DNA of 64,000 nucleotides from Vallicoccus soli (GTDB lineage Bacteria > Actinomycetota > Actinomycetes > Motilibacterales > Motilibacteraceae): assembly GCF_003594885.1 (NCBI RefSeq), contig NZ_QZEZ01000011.1, positions 27,026 through 91,025 on the forward strand, given 5' to 3'. The notes under the pieces were generated by a model, which was not told the origin of the DNA, did no database searches, and saw only the letters and a program-made list of their open reading frames with translations. Each line of letters opens with the position of its first letter. Positions within the stretch are counted from its first letter, which is position 1. Below, piece after piece: positions 36,436 to 46,775 of the stretch. The position numbers were made by a program, and so were the translations under genes.

Positions 36436-36461
36436 CGCCCGCGCGGTGCGCGGGCGCCCGC
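36431..36461 (-). promoter_or_regulatory. Intercistronic stem-loop between binding-protein and permease genes
   Basis: A perfect 13-bp stem (36431-36443 with 36449-36461) and five-base loop lie 17 bases after the binding-protein stop. Such hairpins in sugar importer operons partly terminate or protect the upstream mRNA, giving excess binding protein. The effect here is inferred. Confidence 0.6.
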
Positions 36462-36477
36462 CGACCTCAGCGGCGCG

Positions 36478-37860
36478 TCAGGACGCCGGCCAGGCCGCCT
36501 CGATCTTGTCGACCGTCTCCTGCGTCGACTGGCCCGTGATCCAGTTCGTGGCCTGCTTCCAGAACGCGTCGGCGCCGACCGCGCCGGGCATCTGGTCCGA
36601 GCCGTCGAAGCGGAAGACCGCGTTCGGGTCCTGCAGGATCTCCGCGGAGAGCTGGTCGATCGGGCTCACGAGGTTGTCCACCTCGAGGCCGCTGTTGGCG
36701 CTGACCCAGCCGCCCTGCGGGGTGGCGATCGCCTTCTCGTTGGCCCAGGTGTCCGAGGACAGGAAGGTCTGGAACGCCTGCACCTCGGGGCGGTCGTCGA
36801 AGGCGAGGACGAACTCGCCGCCGCCCAGGACCGGGCGGTCCTCGGCGGTCTGGCCCGGCAGGTAGAACGCGAAGACGTCACCGTCCTCGGCGACCTCGGT
36901 GCCCTCGGGCCAGTTCGCGGCGTAGAAGCCGGCCTGGCGGTGCAGCGAGCACGCGCCGTCGATGATCGGCAGGCCGCCGTCCTGGAACGTGGTCGTGGCG
37001 ATCGTCGTGACGTCGCCGTAGCCGCCGTTCACGTACTCGGGGTTCTTGAGGTACTCGCCCACCGCGTCGAGCGCGGCCGTCGACTCGGGGCCGTTGAACG
37101 GGATCTCGTGGTTGACCCACTGGTCGTAGACCTCCGGCCCGTTGAGCCGGAGCATCATGTCCTCCATCCAGTCGGTGACCGGCCAGCCGGTCGCCTCGCC
37201 GGACGCGATGCCGGCGCACCACGGGACCTTGCCGTCGGCGACCATCTGGTCGGTGAGCGACTTCAGCTCGTCCAGCGTGGTCGGGACCTCGTAGCCGGAG
37301 TCCTCGAACTCGCTGGGGGAGTACCAGACGAAGGACTTCACGTTCGCGCCGAGCGGCGCGGCGTAGAACTGCCCGTCGACCGAGCCGTAGCCCTTCCAGT
37401 CCTCGCCGAAGAACTCGTCGACGTTGGCGGCGGTCTGCTCGGGCGCCGGCACGGCCGCGCCGGTGGCGACGAGCTGCTGGAGCAGGCCCGGCTGCGGCAC
37501 GTACGCGATGTCGGGCGCGTTGCCGGCCTTGGCGCGCACGAGCACCTGCGCCTCGAAGGCCTTGTCGCCCTCGTACTGGACGTCGACGCCGGTGCACTCC
37601 TCGAACGCGGCGTAGGAGTCCAGGTGCGGCTGGTCCTCCGGCGTGACGATGCTCGTGTAGACCGAGACGGTCTTGCCGTCGATGCCGGGGAAGTCCTGCG
37701 TGTACTGCTCGTACGCGGAGCAGTCGGCGCCGCTGCCGCCGCCGCTGCCGCCGCTCGCGGTGTCGTCGCCGCCGTTGTCCGAGCCGCACGCGGTGAGCAC
37801 CAGCGAGAGCCCGAGGACGCCGGCCGCGAGGGCGGCCGGCCGGTTCGTGCGAGAGCCCAT
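36478..37860 (-). CDS. Sugar ABC transporter substrate-binding lipoprotein
   Basis: 460-residue extracytoplasmic solute-binding protein. The signal peptide ends in lipobox LTAC (C25), followed by a Gly/Ser/Asp linker. The family 1 solute-binding fold shows [27 protein letters not shown] and the C-terminal [11 protein letters not shown]. The region with [14 protein letters not shown] and [13 protein letters not shown] strongly recalls alpha-glucoside (AglE-like) binding proteins, but I cannot prove the substrate. ATG 37860 has GGAGG nine bases upstream. It leads the operon binding protein, permease, permease, and is most likely under the LacI regulator at 33233. Confidence 0.92.
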   Translation of the reverse strand: MGSRTNRPAALAAGVLGLSLVLTACGSDNGGDDTASGGSGGGSGADCSAYEQYTQDFPGIDGKTVSVYTSIVTPEDQPHLDSYAAFEECTGVDVQYEGDKAFEAQVLVRAKAGNAPDIAYVPQPGLLQQLVATGAAVPAPEQTAANVDEFFGEDWKGYGSVDGQFYAAPLGANVKSFVWYSPSEFEDSGYEVPTTLDELKSLTDQMVADGKVPWCAGIASGEATGWPVTDWMEDMMLRLNGPEVYDQWVNHEIPFNGPESTAALDAVGEYLKNPEYVNGGYGDVTTIATTTFQDGGLPIIDGACSLHRQAGFYAANWPEGTEVAEDGDVFAFYLPGQTAEDRPVLGGGEFVLAFDDRPEVQAFQTFLSSDTWANEKAIATPQGGWVSANSGLEVDNLVSPIDQLSAEILQDPNAVFRFDGSDQMPGAVGADAFWKQATNWITGQSTQETVDKIEAAWPAS

Positions 37861-37895
37861 GGCCCGTTGCCTCCAGTGGTGGGTCCGCTCCGTCC

Positions 37896-37907
37896 GGGAG
37901 CGCTTCC
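37896..37907. promoter_or_regulatory. LacI-type operator candidate (GGGAGCGCTTCC)
   Basis: Near-palindrome with central GCGC, close to the CebR-type box GGGAGCGCTCCC. It lies in the 5' leader of the binding-protein gene, 36 bases before its start. Confidence 0.45.
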
Positions 37908-37952
37908 GGTAGGCGGCGGTCCACCGAGGACCGCCGTTGTCCTGGGCACGAT

Positions 37953-37964
37953 GGAAACGTTTCC
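37953..37964. promoter_or_regulatory. LacI-type operator (perfect palindrome GGAAACGTTTCC)
   Basis: Perfect 12-base palindrome with a central CG. It overlaps a possible minus-strand promoter (TTGCGC at 37979-37974, 17 bases, TTCCAT at 37956-37951). It stands out as A+T-rich in this DNA and is the best candidate target of the nearby LacI regulator. Confidence 0.65.
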
Positions 37965-38090
37965 GCAGCGACCGCGCAAGCGGATCGGGACAGGTCGCCG
38001 TAACGATCCGGCAACGTCGGCGGCCTGTGAGCGCTGCCACCCCGCGGCGCGGCCCCCGCGTCGCTGCCGGGGGCTGTCGGGGGCGGCGCC

Positions 38091-38096
38091 TAGACT
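38091..38096 (+). promoter_or_regulatory. Likely dnaE -10 element (TAGACT)
   Basis: TAGACT would start an mRNA with a leader of about 55 bases ending in GAGGGGAG before ATG 38158. No convincing -35 was found. Confidence 0.45.
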
Positions 38097-38157
38097 CGCG
38101 GGCGGCCGGGGTCGAGGGCAGGACCGACCCGCGGGCCGCGGATCGAGGGGAGCGCCG

Positions 38158-41100
38158 ATGGCCGACGCGAGCGGCTCGTTCGTGCACCTGCACGTGCACA
38201 CCGAGTACTCGATGCTCGACGGCGCGGCGCGCGTCAAGGACCTCTTCTCCGAGGCCGCGCGCATGGGCATGCCGGCCGTGGCCATGACCGACCACGGCAA
38301 CATGTTCGGCGCGTACGACTTCTGGAAGGCCGGGCGCGCCGCCGGGGTGACCCCGATCATCGGGACCGAGGCCTACCTCGCCCCCGGGCGCACCTCCCGG
38401 CGCGAGAAGACCCGGGTCCGCTGGGGCAGCGGCGGCGAGGACGACGTCTCCGGCGGCGGGGCGTACACCCACATCACCCTGCTGGCCGAGACGACCCAGG
38501 GCATGCACAACCTCTTCCGGCTCAGCTCCCTGGCCAGCCTCGAGGGCTACTACTACAAGCCGCGCATGGACCGGGAGCTGCTGCAGACGTACGGCGCGGG
38601 GATCATCGCCACGACGGGCTGCCCCTCCGGCGAGGTCCAGACCCTGCTCCGCCTCGGGCGCTACGAGGAGGCCAAGGCCGCGGCCGGGGAGTTCCGCGAC
38701 ATCTTCGGGCCCGACAGCTACTTCCTCGAGCTCATGGACCACGGCATCGGCATCGAGCGCCGGGTCCGCGACGACCTGCTGCGCCTGGGCAGGGACATGG
38801 GCCTGCCGCGGGTGGCGACGAACGACCTGCACTACACCTACCCGGAGGACGCGACCGCGCACGAGGTGCTGCTGTGCGTCCAGTCCGGCTCGACCCTGGC
38901 CGACCCCAACAGGTTCCGGTTCGACGCGCAGGACTTCTACCTCAAGTCCGCCGAGGAGATGCGCACGCTCTGGTCGGAGGCGCCCGACGCGTGCGACAAC
39001 ACGCTGGCCATCGCCGAGCGGTGCAGCGTGGAGTTCAGCGAGGGCGCGGGCCGCTACATGCCCCGCTACCCGGTGCCCGACGGTGAGTCCGAGCAGTCCT
39101 GGTTCGTCAAGGAGGTCGAGCTCGGGCTGCGCCGGCGCTACCCGGCCGGCGTGCCGGACCGGGTGCGCCGCCAGGCGGAGTACGAGACCGAGGTCATCGC
39201 CTCCAAGGGCTACTCGGGCTACTTCCTCGTCGTCGCGGACTTCATCGGCTGGGCCAAGCGCAACGGCATCCGGGTCGGCCCCGGCCGCGGGTCCGGCGCG
39301 GGCGCCATGACCGCGTACGCGATGGGCATCACCGACCTCGACCCGCTGCAGCACGGGCTGATCTTCGAGCGGTTCCTCAACCCCGAGCGCATGTCGATGC
39401 CCGACTTCGACGTCGACTTCGACGAGCGCCGGCGCGGCGAGGTCATCCGCTACGTCACCGAGAAGTACGGCGACGACCGGGTCGCGCAGATCGTCACCTA
39501 CGGCACCATCAAGGCCAAGCAGGCGGTCAAGGACGCCGGGCGCGTGCTGGGCTACCCCTTCGCCATGGGCGACCGCATCACCAAGGCCATGCCGCCGTCG
39601 GTGATGGGCAAGGACGTCCCGCTCACCGGCATCTTCGACCCCGCGCACAAGCGGTACGGCGAGGCGGGGGAGTTCCGCGCGCTCTACGAGAGCGACCCCG
39701 ACGTGCGCCGGGTGGTGGACACCGCCAAGGGCCTGGAGAACCTCAAGCGCCAGTGGGGCGTGCACGCGGCCGGCGTCATCATGTCGAGCGAGCCGCTGCT
39801 CGACCTCATCCCCATCATGCGCCGCGAGCAGGACGGGCAGGTGATCACGCAGTTCGACTACCCGAGCTGCGAGGACCTCGGCCTGGTCAAGATGGACTTC
39901 CTGGGCCTGCGCAACCTCACGATCCTCGACGACGCCCTGAAGAACGTCGAGGCCAACCGCGGCGAGTCGATCGACCTCGACGCGCTGAGCAAGGACCCGA
40001 CCGACCCGGCGACGTACGCGCTGCTGGGGCGCGGCGACACCCTCGGGGTGTTCCAGTTCGACGGCGGGCCGATGCGCGCGCTGCTGCGCCTCATGAAGCC
40101 CGACAACTTCGAGGACATCTCGGCCGTCGGCGCGCTCTACCGGCCCGGCCCGATGGGCGCGGGCTCGCACACCAACTACGCGCTGCGCAAGAACGGCCAG
40201 CAGGAGATCACCCCGATCCACCCCGAGCTGGCCGAGCCGCTCGCCGAGATCCTGGGCACGACGTACGGCCTCATCGTGTACCAGGAGCAGGTCATGGCCA
40301 TCGCCCAGAAGGTGGCGGGCTACAGCCTCGGCAAGGCCGACCTGCTGCGCCGCGCCATGGGCAAGAAGAAGCGCGAGGTCCTCGACGCCGAGTACGTCGG
40401 GTTCCGCGACGGCATGGTGGCCAACGGCTTCTCCGAGGCCGCGGTCAAGACGCTGTGGGACATCCTCGTCCCCTTCTCGGACTACGCGTTCAACAAGGCG
40501 CACTCGGCGGCGTACGGGCTCGTCTCGTACTGGACCGCCTACCTCAAGGCGAACTACCCGGCCGAGTACATGGCCGCCCTGCTGACGAGCGTCAAGGACG
40601 ACAAGGACAAGTCCGCGCTCTACCTCAACGAGTGCCGCCGCATGGGCATCAAGGTGCTGCCCCCCGACGTCAACGAGTCCGACGCGGAGTTCACCCCGAC
40701 CGGCACCGACATCCGCTTCGGCCTGTCCGCGGTGCGCAACGTCGGCGCCAACGTCGTCGCGTCCATCGCGGCGACCCGCCGCAGCAAGGGCCGCTTCGCC
40801 GACTTCTACGACTTCCTGCGCAAGGTCGACCAGGTGGTCTGCAACAAGAAGACCATCGAGTCGCTCATCAAGGCCGGCGCGTTCGACTCGCTCGGGCACA
40901 CCCGCCGCGGGCTGCTCGCGGTCCACGCCGACGCCATCGACGCGTTCGTCGACACCAAGCGCAACGAGGCCATCGGCCAGTTCGACCTGTTCGGCGGCGG
41001 CGACGACGGTGGGGGCGGGGACGACGGCGGCGTCGGCGCCACGGTCACCCCGCCGATCCCGGTCGGCGAGTGGGACAAGGCCGCGCTGCTGGCGTACGAG

Positions 41101-41706
41101 CGCGAGATGCTCGGGCTCTACGTGTCGGACCACCCGCTCTTCGGCATCGAGCACGTGCTGTCCTCGGCCTCGGACTGCTCGGTGGCCTCGCTCACCGGGT
41201 CCGACGACCGCCCGGACGGCGCGGTCGTCACGCTCGGCGGGCTCATCACCGGCCTGCAGCGCAAGATGACCAAGCGCGGCGACCCGTGGGCGATCGCCAC
41301 CCTCGAGGACCTCGAGGGCGCGATCGACGTCATGTTCTTCCCGTCGACCTACCAGCTCGTGGCGACCTCGCTCGCCGAGGACGCCGTGGTGCTCGTCAAG
41401 GGCCGGCTCGACCGGCGGGAGGACACGCCCAAGGTCGTGGCGATGGAGCTCAGCCTCCCCGACCTCTCCGAGGGCCCGCGCGGGCCGGTCGTCGTCACCC
41501 TGGCCACGGCCCGCTGCACGCCCCCGGTCGTGGAGCGGCTCAAGGAGGTGCTCGGCACGCACCCGGGCGTGACCGAGGTGCACCTGCGCCTGCAGTCCAG
41601 CCGCGGCTCGACGCTGCTGCGGCTCGACGACGGGCTGCGGGTCACGCCGTCGACGGCGCTCTTCGGCGACCTCAAGGCGCTGCTCGGCGCCCAGTGCCTG
41701 GGCTGA
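38158..41706 (+). CDS. dnaE: DNA polymerase III alpha subunit DnaE
   Basis: Replicative polymerase of 1182 residues. The N-terminal PHP domain begins [16 protein letters not shown], with intact histidines suggestive of an active metal site. The catalytic palm carries PDFDVDFDE at about 415-423. The tail has the helix-hairpin-helix region and an OB domain ([19 protein letters not shown] near 1025). A Gly/Asp-rich linker ([13 protein letters not shown]) sits at about 945-957. It is the DnaE1 type, since the adjacent imuA/imuB genes of the mutagenic form are missing. It starts at ATG with GAGGGGAG upstream and is monocistronic or leads into the DUF3352 gene. Confidence 0.97.
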   Translation: MADASGSFVHLHVHTEYSMLDGAARVKDLFSEAARMGMPAVAMTDHGNMFGAYDFWKAGRAAGVTPIIGTEAYLAPGRTSRREKTRVRWGSGGEDDVSGGGAYTHITLLAETTQGMHNLFRLSSLASLEGYYYKPRMDRELLQTYGAGIIATTGCPSGEVQTLLRLGRYEEAKAAAGEFRDIFGPDSYFLELMDHGIGIERRVRDDLLRLGRDMGLPRVATNDLHYTYPEDATAHEVLLCVQSGSTLADPNRFRFDAQDFYLKSAEEMRTLWSEAPDACDNTLAIAERCSVEFSEGAGRYMPRYPVPDGESEQSWFVKEVELGLRRRYPAGVPDRVRRQAEYETEVIASKGYSGYFLVVADFIGWAKRNGIRVGPGRGSGAGAMTAYAMGITDLDPLQHGLIFERFLNPERMSMPDFDVDFDERRRGEVIRYVTEKYGDDRVAQIVTYGTIKAKQAVKDAGRVLGYPFAMGDRITKAMPPSVMGKDVPLTGIFDPAHKRYGEAGEFRALYESDPDVRRVVDTAKGLENLKRQWGVHAAGVIMSSEPLLDLIPIMRREQDGQVITQFDYPSCEDLGLVKMDFLGLRNLTILDDALKNVEANRGESIDLDALSKDPTDPATYALLGRGDTLGVFQFDGGPMRALLRLMKPDNFEDISAVGALYRPGPMGAGSHTNYALRKNGQQEITPIHPELAEPLAEILGTTYGLIVYQEQVMAIAQKVAGYSLGKADLLRRAMGKKKREVLDAEYVGFRDGMVANGFSEAAVKTLWDILVPFSDYAFNKAHSAAYGLVSYWTAYLKANYPAEYMAALLTSVKDDKDKSALYLNECRRMGIKVLPPDVNESDAEFTPTGTDIRFGLSAVRNVGANVVASIAATRRSKGRFADFYDFLRKVDQVVCNKKTIESLIKAGAFDSLGHTRRGLLAVHADAIDAFVDTKRNEAIGQFDLFGGGDDGGGGDDGGVGATVTPPIPVGEWDKAALLAYEREMLGLYVSDHPLFGIEHVLSSASDCSVASLTGSDDRPDGAVVTLGGLITGLQRKMTKRGDPWAIATLEDLEGAIDVMFFPSTYQLVATSLAEDAVVLVKGRLDRREDTPKVVAMELSLPDLSEGPRGPVVVTLATARCTPPVVERLKEVLGTHPGVTEVHLRLQSSRGSTLLRLDDGLRVTPSTALFGDLKALLGAQCLG

Positions 41707-41735
41707 GCGGCGCGCGGGGGCCGGGGCTCCCCGGG

Positions 41736-43307
41736 GTGCGGCGGACGCGGTGGACGCGGCCGACGCGGCCGACGCGGCGCTGGGGCGGGCGGCGCGTGCT
41801 CGCCGCGCTGCTCGCCGCCGCCCTGGTGGCGGTGCTCGTCGTGGCCGGTGCGCGCGCGGTCCGCTGGGCGTCCGGCGGGGGCACGCTCCCGGCGCAGGTC
41901 CTGCCGGCCGACGCCCGGGCGTACCTCGCGGTCGACCTCGACCCGCCGGCGGGGCAGAAGCTGCAGGTCCTGCGGCTGCTGCGCTCGCTGCCGGACGGGC
42001 CCGGCGGCGACCGGGAGGACCTGCGGCGGGCGGCGTACGACCTGCTCGCCCGCGGCGGCGGGCTCGACGGCGTCGACTGGGAGCGCGACGTCGACCCGTG
42101 GCTCGGCGACCGGGTCGGCGTGGCCCTGCGCCCCCCGGTCGCGGGCGGGTCCGGGGGACCGGCGCGGGCAGCGGCACCGGTGCGCCCGGTCGCGGCGCTG
42201 GCCGTGCGGGACGAGGACGCCGCCCGCGCCGCCCTCGGGCGGCTGGCCGGGCGCGGCGGGGGACCTGGCTGGGTGCTCCTGGACGGCTACGCGCTCCTGG
42301 CGCCGGACCAGGCGCAGGCCGAGGACGCGGCCCGGGCCGCGCAGGACCGCCCGCTCGCCGACGACCCCGGGTTCGCGTCCGACGTCGACGCGCTCGGCGG
42401 CCGCGGCGTCGCGACCGCGTGGGCGGCCACGGCCGCCCTGGCCGCGCCGGCGCTCGCGGCCGCGCTCGACGCGTCCGGGGCGAGCGGCGGGACCGCCGCG
42501 GGGCGCGCGCTCGTCACCGGCGCCGACCTCGCCGCCGCGGCCCTGGGGCCGCGCACGGCCGCCGTGCTGCGGGTCGACGACGGTCGGCCGCGGCTCGTCG
42601 CGCGCACCAGCGGCGGCTGGGCGCGCCCGGCGGGCGCCGCGCCGCCGGGCCTGGCGGGCCTGCCGGTGGGGACCGCCGCGGCGCTCGCGGTGCACGGCCT
42701 CGGCGGCGCCCTCACGGCCGGCTGGGACCGGCTGGTCGAGGAGGACCCGCTCGTCGCGGGCGTCCTGGGTGGCGCGCCGGGCCAGCGCACCGCCGTCGAG
42801 GACCGGCTCGCCCTGGAGCTGCCGGCCGGCCTCGTCCCGCTCGCCGGCGAGGACCTGGCCCTCGCCCTGCGCCCGGGCGGCGCCGACGGGGCGGCGCTGC
42901 GGGTCCGGCACCCCGACCCGGAGGGTGCGGGGCGCGCGCTGGAGCGGTTGCTCGCGCTGGCCGGGCGCGCGGGCGCCCTGCCGGAGCGGGCCACCACCGA
43001 CGGCAGGCTCGTCGTGGCGACGACGCCCTCGGCGCGCGGGGCGCTGGAGGTGAGCGGGTCGACGGGTCCCGGCGCCGCCGCGGGCCCCGCCCTGGGGGAG
43101 GAGCCGCGCGTCGCCGAGGCGCTGCCGCGGCTCGAGCAGGCGGTGGCGGCCGCGTACGTCGACCTCGACGGGCTCGCGCCCCCGGGTGGCTGGGCCCCCG
43201 GCAGCGCGCCCGCGCGCCTCGCCGGCGCCTTCGCCGCGGCGGGCGCGACGCTCGCCGTCCCCGCCCCCGGCGTCCTCGAGCTCGACCTGCGGCTGCTCCC
43301 GCGCTGA
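41736..43307 (+). CDS. DUF3352-like membrane-anchored protein
   Basis: 523-residue protein of actinobacterial DUF3352 type. A basic N-terminus (RRTRWTRPTRPTRRWGGRR) precedes one transmembrane anchor (VLAALLAAALVAVLVVAGA). The outer part starts with PADARAYLAVDLDPPAGQK, the usual first motif of this family, followed by WERDVDPWLGDRVGVAL. Ala/Gly-rich repeats of beta-alpha type fill the rest. The start GTG 41736 is the first good one after the dnaE stop, though no clear ribosome site is seen. The function is unknown. Confidence 0.75.
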   Translation: MRRTRWTRPTRPTRRWGGRRVLAALLAAALVAVLVVAGARAVRWASGGGTLPAQVLPADARAYLAVDLDPPAGQKLQVLRLLRSLPDGPGGDREDLRRAAYDLLARGGGLDGVDWERDVDPWLGDRVGVALRPPVAGGSGGPARAAAPVRPVAALAVRDEDAARAALGRLAGRGGGPGWVLLDGYALLAPDQAQAEDAARAAQDRPLADDPGFASDVDALGGRGVATAWAATAALAAPALAAALDASGASGGTAAGRALVTGADLAAAALGPRTAAVLRVDDGRPRLVARTSGGWARPAGAAPPGLAGLPVGTAAALAVHGLGGALTAGWDRLVEEDPLVAGVLGGAPGQRTAVEDRLALELPAGLVPLAGEDLALALRPGGADGAALRVRHPDPEGAGRALERLLALAGRAGALPERATTDGRLVVATTPSARGALEVSGSTGPGAAAGPALGEEPRVAEALPRLEQAVAAAYVDLDGLAPPGGWAPGSAPARLAGAFAAAGATLAVPAPGVLELDLRLLPR

Positions 43308-43322
43308 CCGGCCGGGCGGCGC

Positions 43323-43328
43323 TAGGGT
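43323..43328 (+). promoter_or_regulatory. Leaderless -10 element (TAGGGT) for ybaK
   Basis: TAGGGT, six bases, then GTG 43335. The whole string is almost identical to the pabB start region. Confidence 0.55.
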
Positions 43329-43334
43329 CCCGCC

Positions 43335-43829
43335 GTGGCACGGCGCAAGGAGAGCGGGGGGACCCCGGCGACGGTGGCGCTCGAGCGCGCCGGGGTGCCG
43401 TTCGCGCTACGGGCGTACGAGCACGACCCGGCGGCGGCGTCGTACGGGCTCGAGGCGGCGCACGCCCTGGGCGTCGAGCCCGAGCGCGTGCTCAAGACGC
43501 TGCTCGCCGAGGTGGACGGGCGCCTCGTCGTGGCGGTCGTCCCCGTCAGCGGGCAGCTCGACCTCAAGGCGCTCGCCGCCGCGGTGGGCGGCAAGCGCGC
43601 CGTCATGGCCGACCCGGCGGCGGCCGAGCGCAGCAGCGGCTACGTGGTGGGCGGCATCAGCCCGCTGGGGCAGCGCAGGGCGCTGCCGACGGTGGTCGAC
43701 GCGAGCGCGCTCGGGCACGAGACCGTCCTGGTCTCCGGGGGGCGCCGGGGGCTCGACGTGGAGCTCGCGCCGGCGGACCTCGTCCGGCTCACCCGTGCGG
43801 TGGCGGCGCCGGTCGGCCGTCCGGGCTGA
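43335..43829 (+). CDS. ybaK: YbaK/EbsC-type Cys-tRNA(Pro) deacylase
   Basis: 164-residue trans-editing enzyme that removes mischarged cysteine from tRNA-Pro. It has the YbaK signatures YEHDPAAASYGLEAA (residues 29-43), the catalytic-lysine motif RVLKTLLAE (about 53), GKRAVMADP and GYVVGGISPLGQR near 108. The GTG start follows TAGGGT at six bases and has no ribosome site. Its 3' end overlaps the opposing membrane protein gene by 41 bases. Confidence 0.93.
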   Translation: MARRKESGGTPATVALERAGVPFALRAYEHDPAAASYGLEAAHALGVEPERVLKTLLAEVDGRLVVAVVPVSGQLDLKALAAAVGGKRAVMADPAAAERSSGYVVGGISPLGQRRALPTVVDASALGHETVLVSGGRRGLDVELAPADLVRLTRAVAAPVGRPG

Positions 43830-44409
43830 CGCCGGCGGGGGACGCCCCGGCCTCCTCCTCCTCGGCACGAGCCGCGGGAGCCACGCCACCCGCGGCGCCG
43901 GCCCGTCGCGCCGCCCGCCGCTCGGCGCCGACCGCCAGCGCCTGCAGGGCGGTGAGCACGACCGCCGACGCGATCGGCCACAGCAGCAGCACCCCGGGGG
44001 CCCTCAGGCGCAGGCCACCGTCGAGCGTCGTGCCGACGGCCAGGCCCCGCGCCCGCTCGGCCACGTCGTCCGGCGCGAGGAGCACGCCGACGCGCCAGGC
44101 GAGCAGCGACCCCAGCACGCCCCCCGCGGCCGCGGCGCCGAGCAGCACCAGGCCGCGGGACCGGGCGAGCAGCCAGCCGGCGACGGCCACGAGCGCGCCG
44201 GCGGCCGTACCGAGGACGGCGAGCGTGCCGTCCGCGCCGACGAACGCCTGGTTCGTCAGGCCGTCCAGCGCGGCGCCGCCCTCCTGCACCCGCCACAGCG
44301 CGCGCGGCGCGAGCAGCGACCACAGCCAGCCGGCCGCGCCGCCGAGCGCGAGGGAGGCGACCACGACGGCGGCCGCGGTGGCGCCCGGACCGCGGGCGCC
44401 CGCGCTCAC
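43789..44409 (-). CDS. Four-segment actinobacterial membrane protein of unknown function
   Basis: 206-residue protein with about four hydrophobic segments: near 10-30, 68-85, 90-110 and 135-155. A loop between the first two contains NQAFVGADGTLAV, and a charged Glu/Ala/Arg tail follows. The layout resembles the DUF2567-type proteins of mycobacteria, which I offer only as a possibility. The GTG start overlaps the stop of the amidohydrolase gene by four bases (GTGA), so they form a two-gene operon. No role is evident. Confidence 0.65.
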   Translation of the reverse strand: MSAGARGPGATAAAVVVASLALGGAAGWLWSLLAPRALWRVQEGGAALDGLTNQAFVGADGTLAVLGTAAGALVAVAGWLLARSRGLVLLGAAAAGGVLGSLLAWRVGVLLAPDDVAERARGLAVGTTLDGGLRLRAPGVLLLWPIASAVVLTALQALAVGAERRAARRAGAAGGVAPAARAEEEEAGASPAGVSPDGRPAPPPHG

Positions 44410-45557
44410 CGGCCACCCCCGGAGCGCTCGAGGACGACCTCGCCGCTGACGACGGCGCGCGGGCGGGCCAGCACCCCGAGCCCGTGCGGACCCCCGGCCC
44501 CGCCGGGGGCCGGGGGAGCGCCGGCACCCCGGGGGTCGGCGTCGAGCACGACGAGCCCGGCGCGGCCCCCCACCCGCAGCGCGCCGTCGACGCGCCCGGC
44601 GAGCCCGGGGGCCGCGGCGGCCCCGGTCGTGGCGGCGGCGAGCGCTCCCCGGACCCCGAGCCCGGCGCCGGCGAGCAGGCGCAGCTCGCCGGCGTCGGCC
44701 CCGGGGGCGGTCCCGGCGTTGCCGAGGTCGGTCCCGTAGCGCAGCGGGACGCCCGCGGCGACCAGCGACGCGGCCACGTCGACGACCGGGGCCGAGGCCC
44801 CCTCGGCGCCCGCGTGGGTGCGCAGGGTCGAGACGACGGGCAGCGCCAGGTCGGCGAGCCGTTCGAGCAGCGCGGCGGGCAGCGGCTCCACCGGCACGTG
44901 GCACAGCTCGTCGACGCCGGCGTCGAGGGCCGCCGCGACGGCGCCGGCCCGCAGGGCGTGGCAGGTCACCGCCAGGCCGTGCCGGTGCGCCGCGTCGACG
45001 ACGGCGCGCGCCGTCGCGGGCCCGACGACCGGGCCGGCGGCCGGCTCGAGAGCCAGCTTGACGACGTCCACGCCCTCGGCGGCCAGCCGGTCGACCGCCG
45101 CGCGCGCCGCCGCCGGGTCGGCGACCTCCAGCCCGAACCCGCCGGCGCCCCAGGAGCGCACCGGGTAGCCGCCCGGAGCGGTGAGCAGCGGGCCGGCGAC
45201 GGCCACGGCGGGCGCGGCGAGGGCCCGCCAGCGGGCGGCGTCGGCCGGGGGAGCGCCGAGGTCGCGCGCCGCCACCACCCCGCCGGCGAGGACCGCGCCC
45301 GGGTCTGCGAAGGCGAGGTGCACGTGCGCGTCGACGAGGCCCGGGCCGACGACGGCGCCCGGACCGCCGAGCACGGGCAGCCCGGGGCGCTCCCCCTGCC
45401 ACGGCCCCAGGGCGGCGACCCGCCCGTCGAGGACGACGACCTCGCCGTCGGGCAGGTCGTCGTCGGCGTCCCAGCGGGGGACCACGCGCCCGCGCAGGAC
45501 GAGGCCGCGCGGGCGCGAGCGGGCCGGCGGCGCGCCGGGGGCCGGTGCGGTGCGCAT
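44406..45557 (-). CDS. Metal-dependent amidohydrolase
   Basis: 383-residue amidohydrolase-superfamily enzyme with an N-terminal beta subdomain and the metal motif VDAHVHLAF near residue 78. The barrel supplies the lysine ligand in VVKLALEP and the histidine in CHALRAG. The late YGTDLG contains the conserved Asp. Such enzymes hydrolyse imides, ureas or N-acyl groups, and the substrate is not predictable. I take ATG 45557 rather than GTG 45560 as start because the upstream TACGCT then has the six-base leaderless spacing used elsewhere in this window. The membrane protein gene is coupled downstream. Confidence 0.8.
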   Translation of the reverse strand: MRTAPAPGAPPARSRPRGLVLRGRVVPRWDADDDLPDGEVVVLDGRVAALGPWQGERPGLPVLGGPGAVVGPGLVDAHVHLAFADPGAVLAGGVVAARDLGAPPADAARWRALAAPAVAVAGPLLTAPGGYPVRSWGAGGFGLEVADPAAARAAVDRLAAEGVDVVKLALEPAAGPVVGPATARAVVDAAHRHGLAVTCHALRAGAVAAALDAGVDELCHVPVEPLPAALLERLADLALPVVSTLRTHAGAEGASAPVVDVAASLVAAGVPLRYGTDLGNAGTAPGADAGELRLLAGAGLGVRGALAAATTGAAAAPGLAGRVDGALRVGGRAGLVVLDADPRGAGAPPAPGGAGGPHGLGVLARPRAVVSGEVVLERSGGGR

Positions 45558-45563
45558 CACGCG

Positions 45564-45569
45564 AGCGTA
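45564..45569 (-). promoter_or_regulatory. Leaderless -10 element (TACGCT) for amidohydrolase
   Basis: Minus-strand TACGCT, six bases, then ATG 45557 (or three bases to GTG 45560). Confidence 0.5.
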
Positions 45570-45649
45570 GGCGGAGCGCCCGGTGTCGGCGCGCCCGCCA
45601 CCGGGGACGATGGTGCACGACAGTTCCGCGACACCGAGGAGCAGCCCAC

Positions 45650-46702
45650 GTGCTGACCGTGAACGCCTACGCGACCGCCGGCCCCACCGAGCCGCTGCGC
45701 CCGACGACGATCGAGCGCCGCGACCTGGGCCCGACGGACGTGCTCATCGACATCGCCTACGCCGGCATCTGCCACTCCGACATCCACACCGCCCGCGGGG
45801 AGTGGGGCGAGACCATCTACCCGCTCGTGCCCGGCCACGAGATCGCCGGCACGGTCGAGGCGGTCGGCCCGGAGGTCACGCGGTACGCCGTCGGGGACCG
45901 GGTCGGTGTGGGGTGCATGGTCGACTCCTGCCGCGAGTGCGCGCCGTGCCGGGCAGGCGAGGAGCAGTACTGCCTCAAGGGCAACGTCGGCACCTACGAC
46001 GCGATCGGCAAGGACGGCCGCCCGACCGAGGGCGGCTACAGCGAGAAGGTGGTCGTCGACGAGGCGTACGTCCTGGGGATCCCCGAGGGCATCGGCCTCG
46101 ACGTCGCCGCGCCGCTGCTCTGCGCGGGCATCACGCTCTACAGCCCGCTCAAGCGCTGGGGCGCCGGGCCCGGGACGAAGGTCGCGATCGTCGGCCTCGG
46201 CGGGCTCGGGCACATGGGCGTGAAGATCGCCAAGGCGCTGGGCGCCGAGGTGAGCGTCCTGTCCCAGTCGCTGAAGAAGCAGGAGGACGGCCTGCGCCTG
46301 GGCGCGGACCACTACTACGCGACGGGCGACCCGGAGACCTTCGAGCGGCTCGCCGGGTCGTTCGACCTCATCGTCTCGACGGTCTCGGCGAGCGTCGACA
46401 TGGGCGCCTACCTCTCGCTGCTGACGCTCGACGGCGCCCTCGTCAACGTCGGCGCCCCGGAGGAGCCGCTCTCGGTGCCCGCGTTCGCCCTCATCGGCGG
46501 GCGGCGCAGCCTGGCCGGCTCGATGATCGGCGGCATCCGCGAGACCCAGGAGATGCTCGACTTCTGCGCCGAGCACGGGCTCGGGGCCGAGGTCGAGGTC
46601 ATCCCGGCGGAGGAGGTCAACGAGGCGTACGACCGCGTGGTGGCCAGCGACGTCCGCTACCGCTTCGTGATCGACGCGTCCACCCTGGCGCCCCAGGGCT
46701 GA
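45650..46702 (+). CDS. Zinc-dependent NAD(P) alcohol dehydrogenase
   Basis: 350-residue MDR-family dehydrogenase oxidising alcohols or reducing aldehydes. Catalytic zinc ligands are C41 (GICHSD), H63/E64 (PGHE) and C158. The structural zinc is held by C94, C97, C100 and C108. The Rossmann motif is GLGGLGHMG (182-190). The sequence is closest to the YahK/CAD-like aldehyde reductases, which usually prefer NADPH. The residues after the second beta strand ([10 protein letters not shown]) fit this. GAGGA lies nine bases before GTG 45650. A large inverted repeat follows the stop. Confidence 0.92.
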   Translation: MLTVNAYATAGPTEPLRPTTIERRDLGPTDVLIDIAYAGICHSDIHTARGEWGETIYPLVPGHEIAGTVEAVGPEVTRYAVGDRVGVGCMVDSCRECAPCRAGEEQYCLKGNVGTYDAIGKDGRPTEGGYSEKVVVDEAYVLGIPEGIGLDVAAPLLCAGITLYSPLKRWGAGPGTKVAIVGLGGLGHMGVKIAKALGAEVSVLSQSLKKQEDGLRLGADHYYATGDPETFERLAGSFDLIVSTVSASVDMGAYLSLLTLDGALVNVGAPEEPLSVPAFALIGGRRSLAGSMIGGIRETQEMLDFCAEHGLGAEVEVIPAEEVNEAYDRVVASDVRYRFVIDASTLAPQG

Positions 46703-46713
46703 GCCGCCGCCAT

Positions 46714-46768
46714 CCCTGCACGATCACGGCAGGAGGGCGCACCCACCTCCTGCGGTGATCATGCGGGG
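46714..46768. repeat. 23-bp near-perfect inverted repeat between convergent genes
   Basis: Left arm 46714-46736 and right arm 46746-46768 pair at 20 of 23 positions around a nine-base loop. Each arm contains GATCAC and GCAGGAGG, making it less GC-rich than its surroundings. It lies exactly between the alcohol dehydrogenase stop and the stop of the opposing LON-domain gene, so it could terminate both. The unusual core may mark a dispersed REP-like repeat family. Confidence 0.8.
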
Positions 46769-46775
46769 ACGGTGC

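Noticed and set aside
38026..38039. Third LacI-like box (TGTGAGCGCTGCCA) before dnaE
   Set aside because: Only one half matches well, and control of dnaE by a sugar repressor is unlikely; probably chance.
36478..42177. Very long open frame on the minus strand across dnaE and the binding-protein gene
   Set aside because: Only the part up to 37860 is a real gene. The rest is opposite dnaE and is the usual antisense opening in very GC-rich DNA, with Arg/Val/Asp/Gly-rich nonsense sequence.
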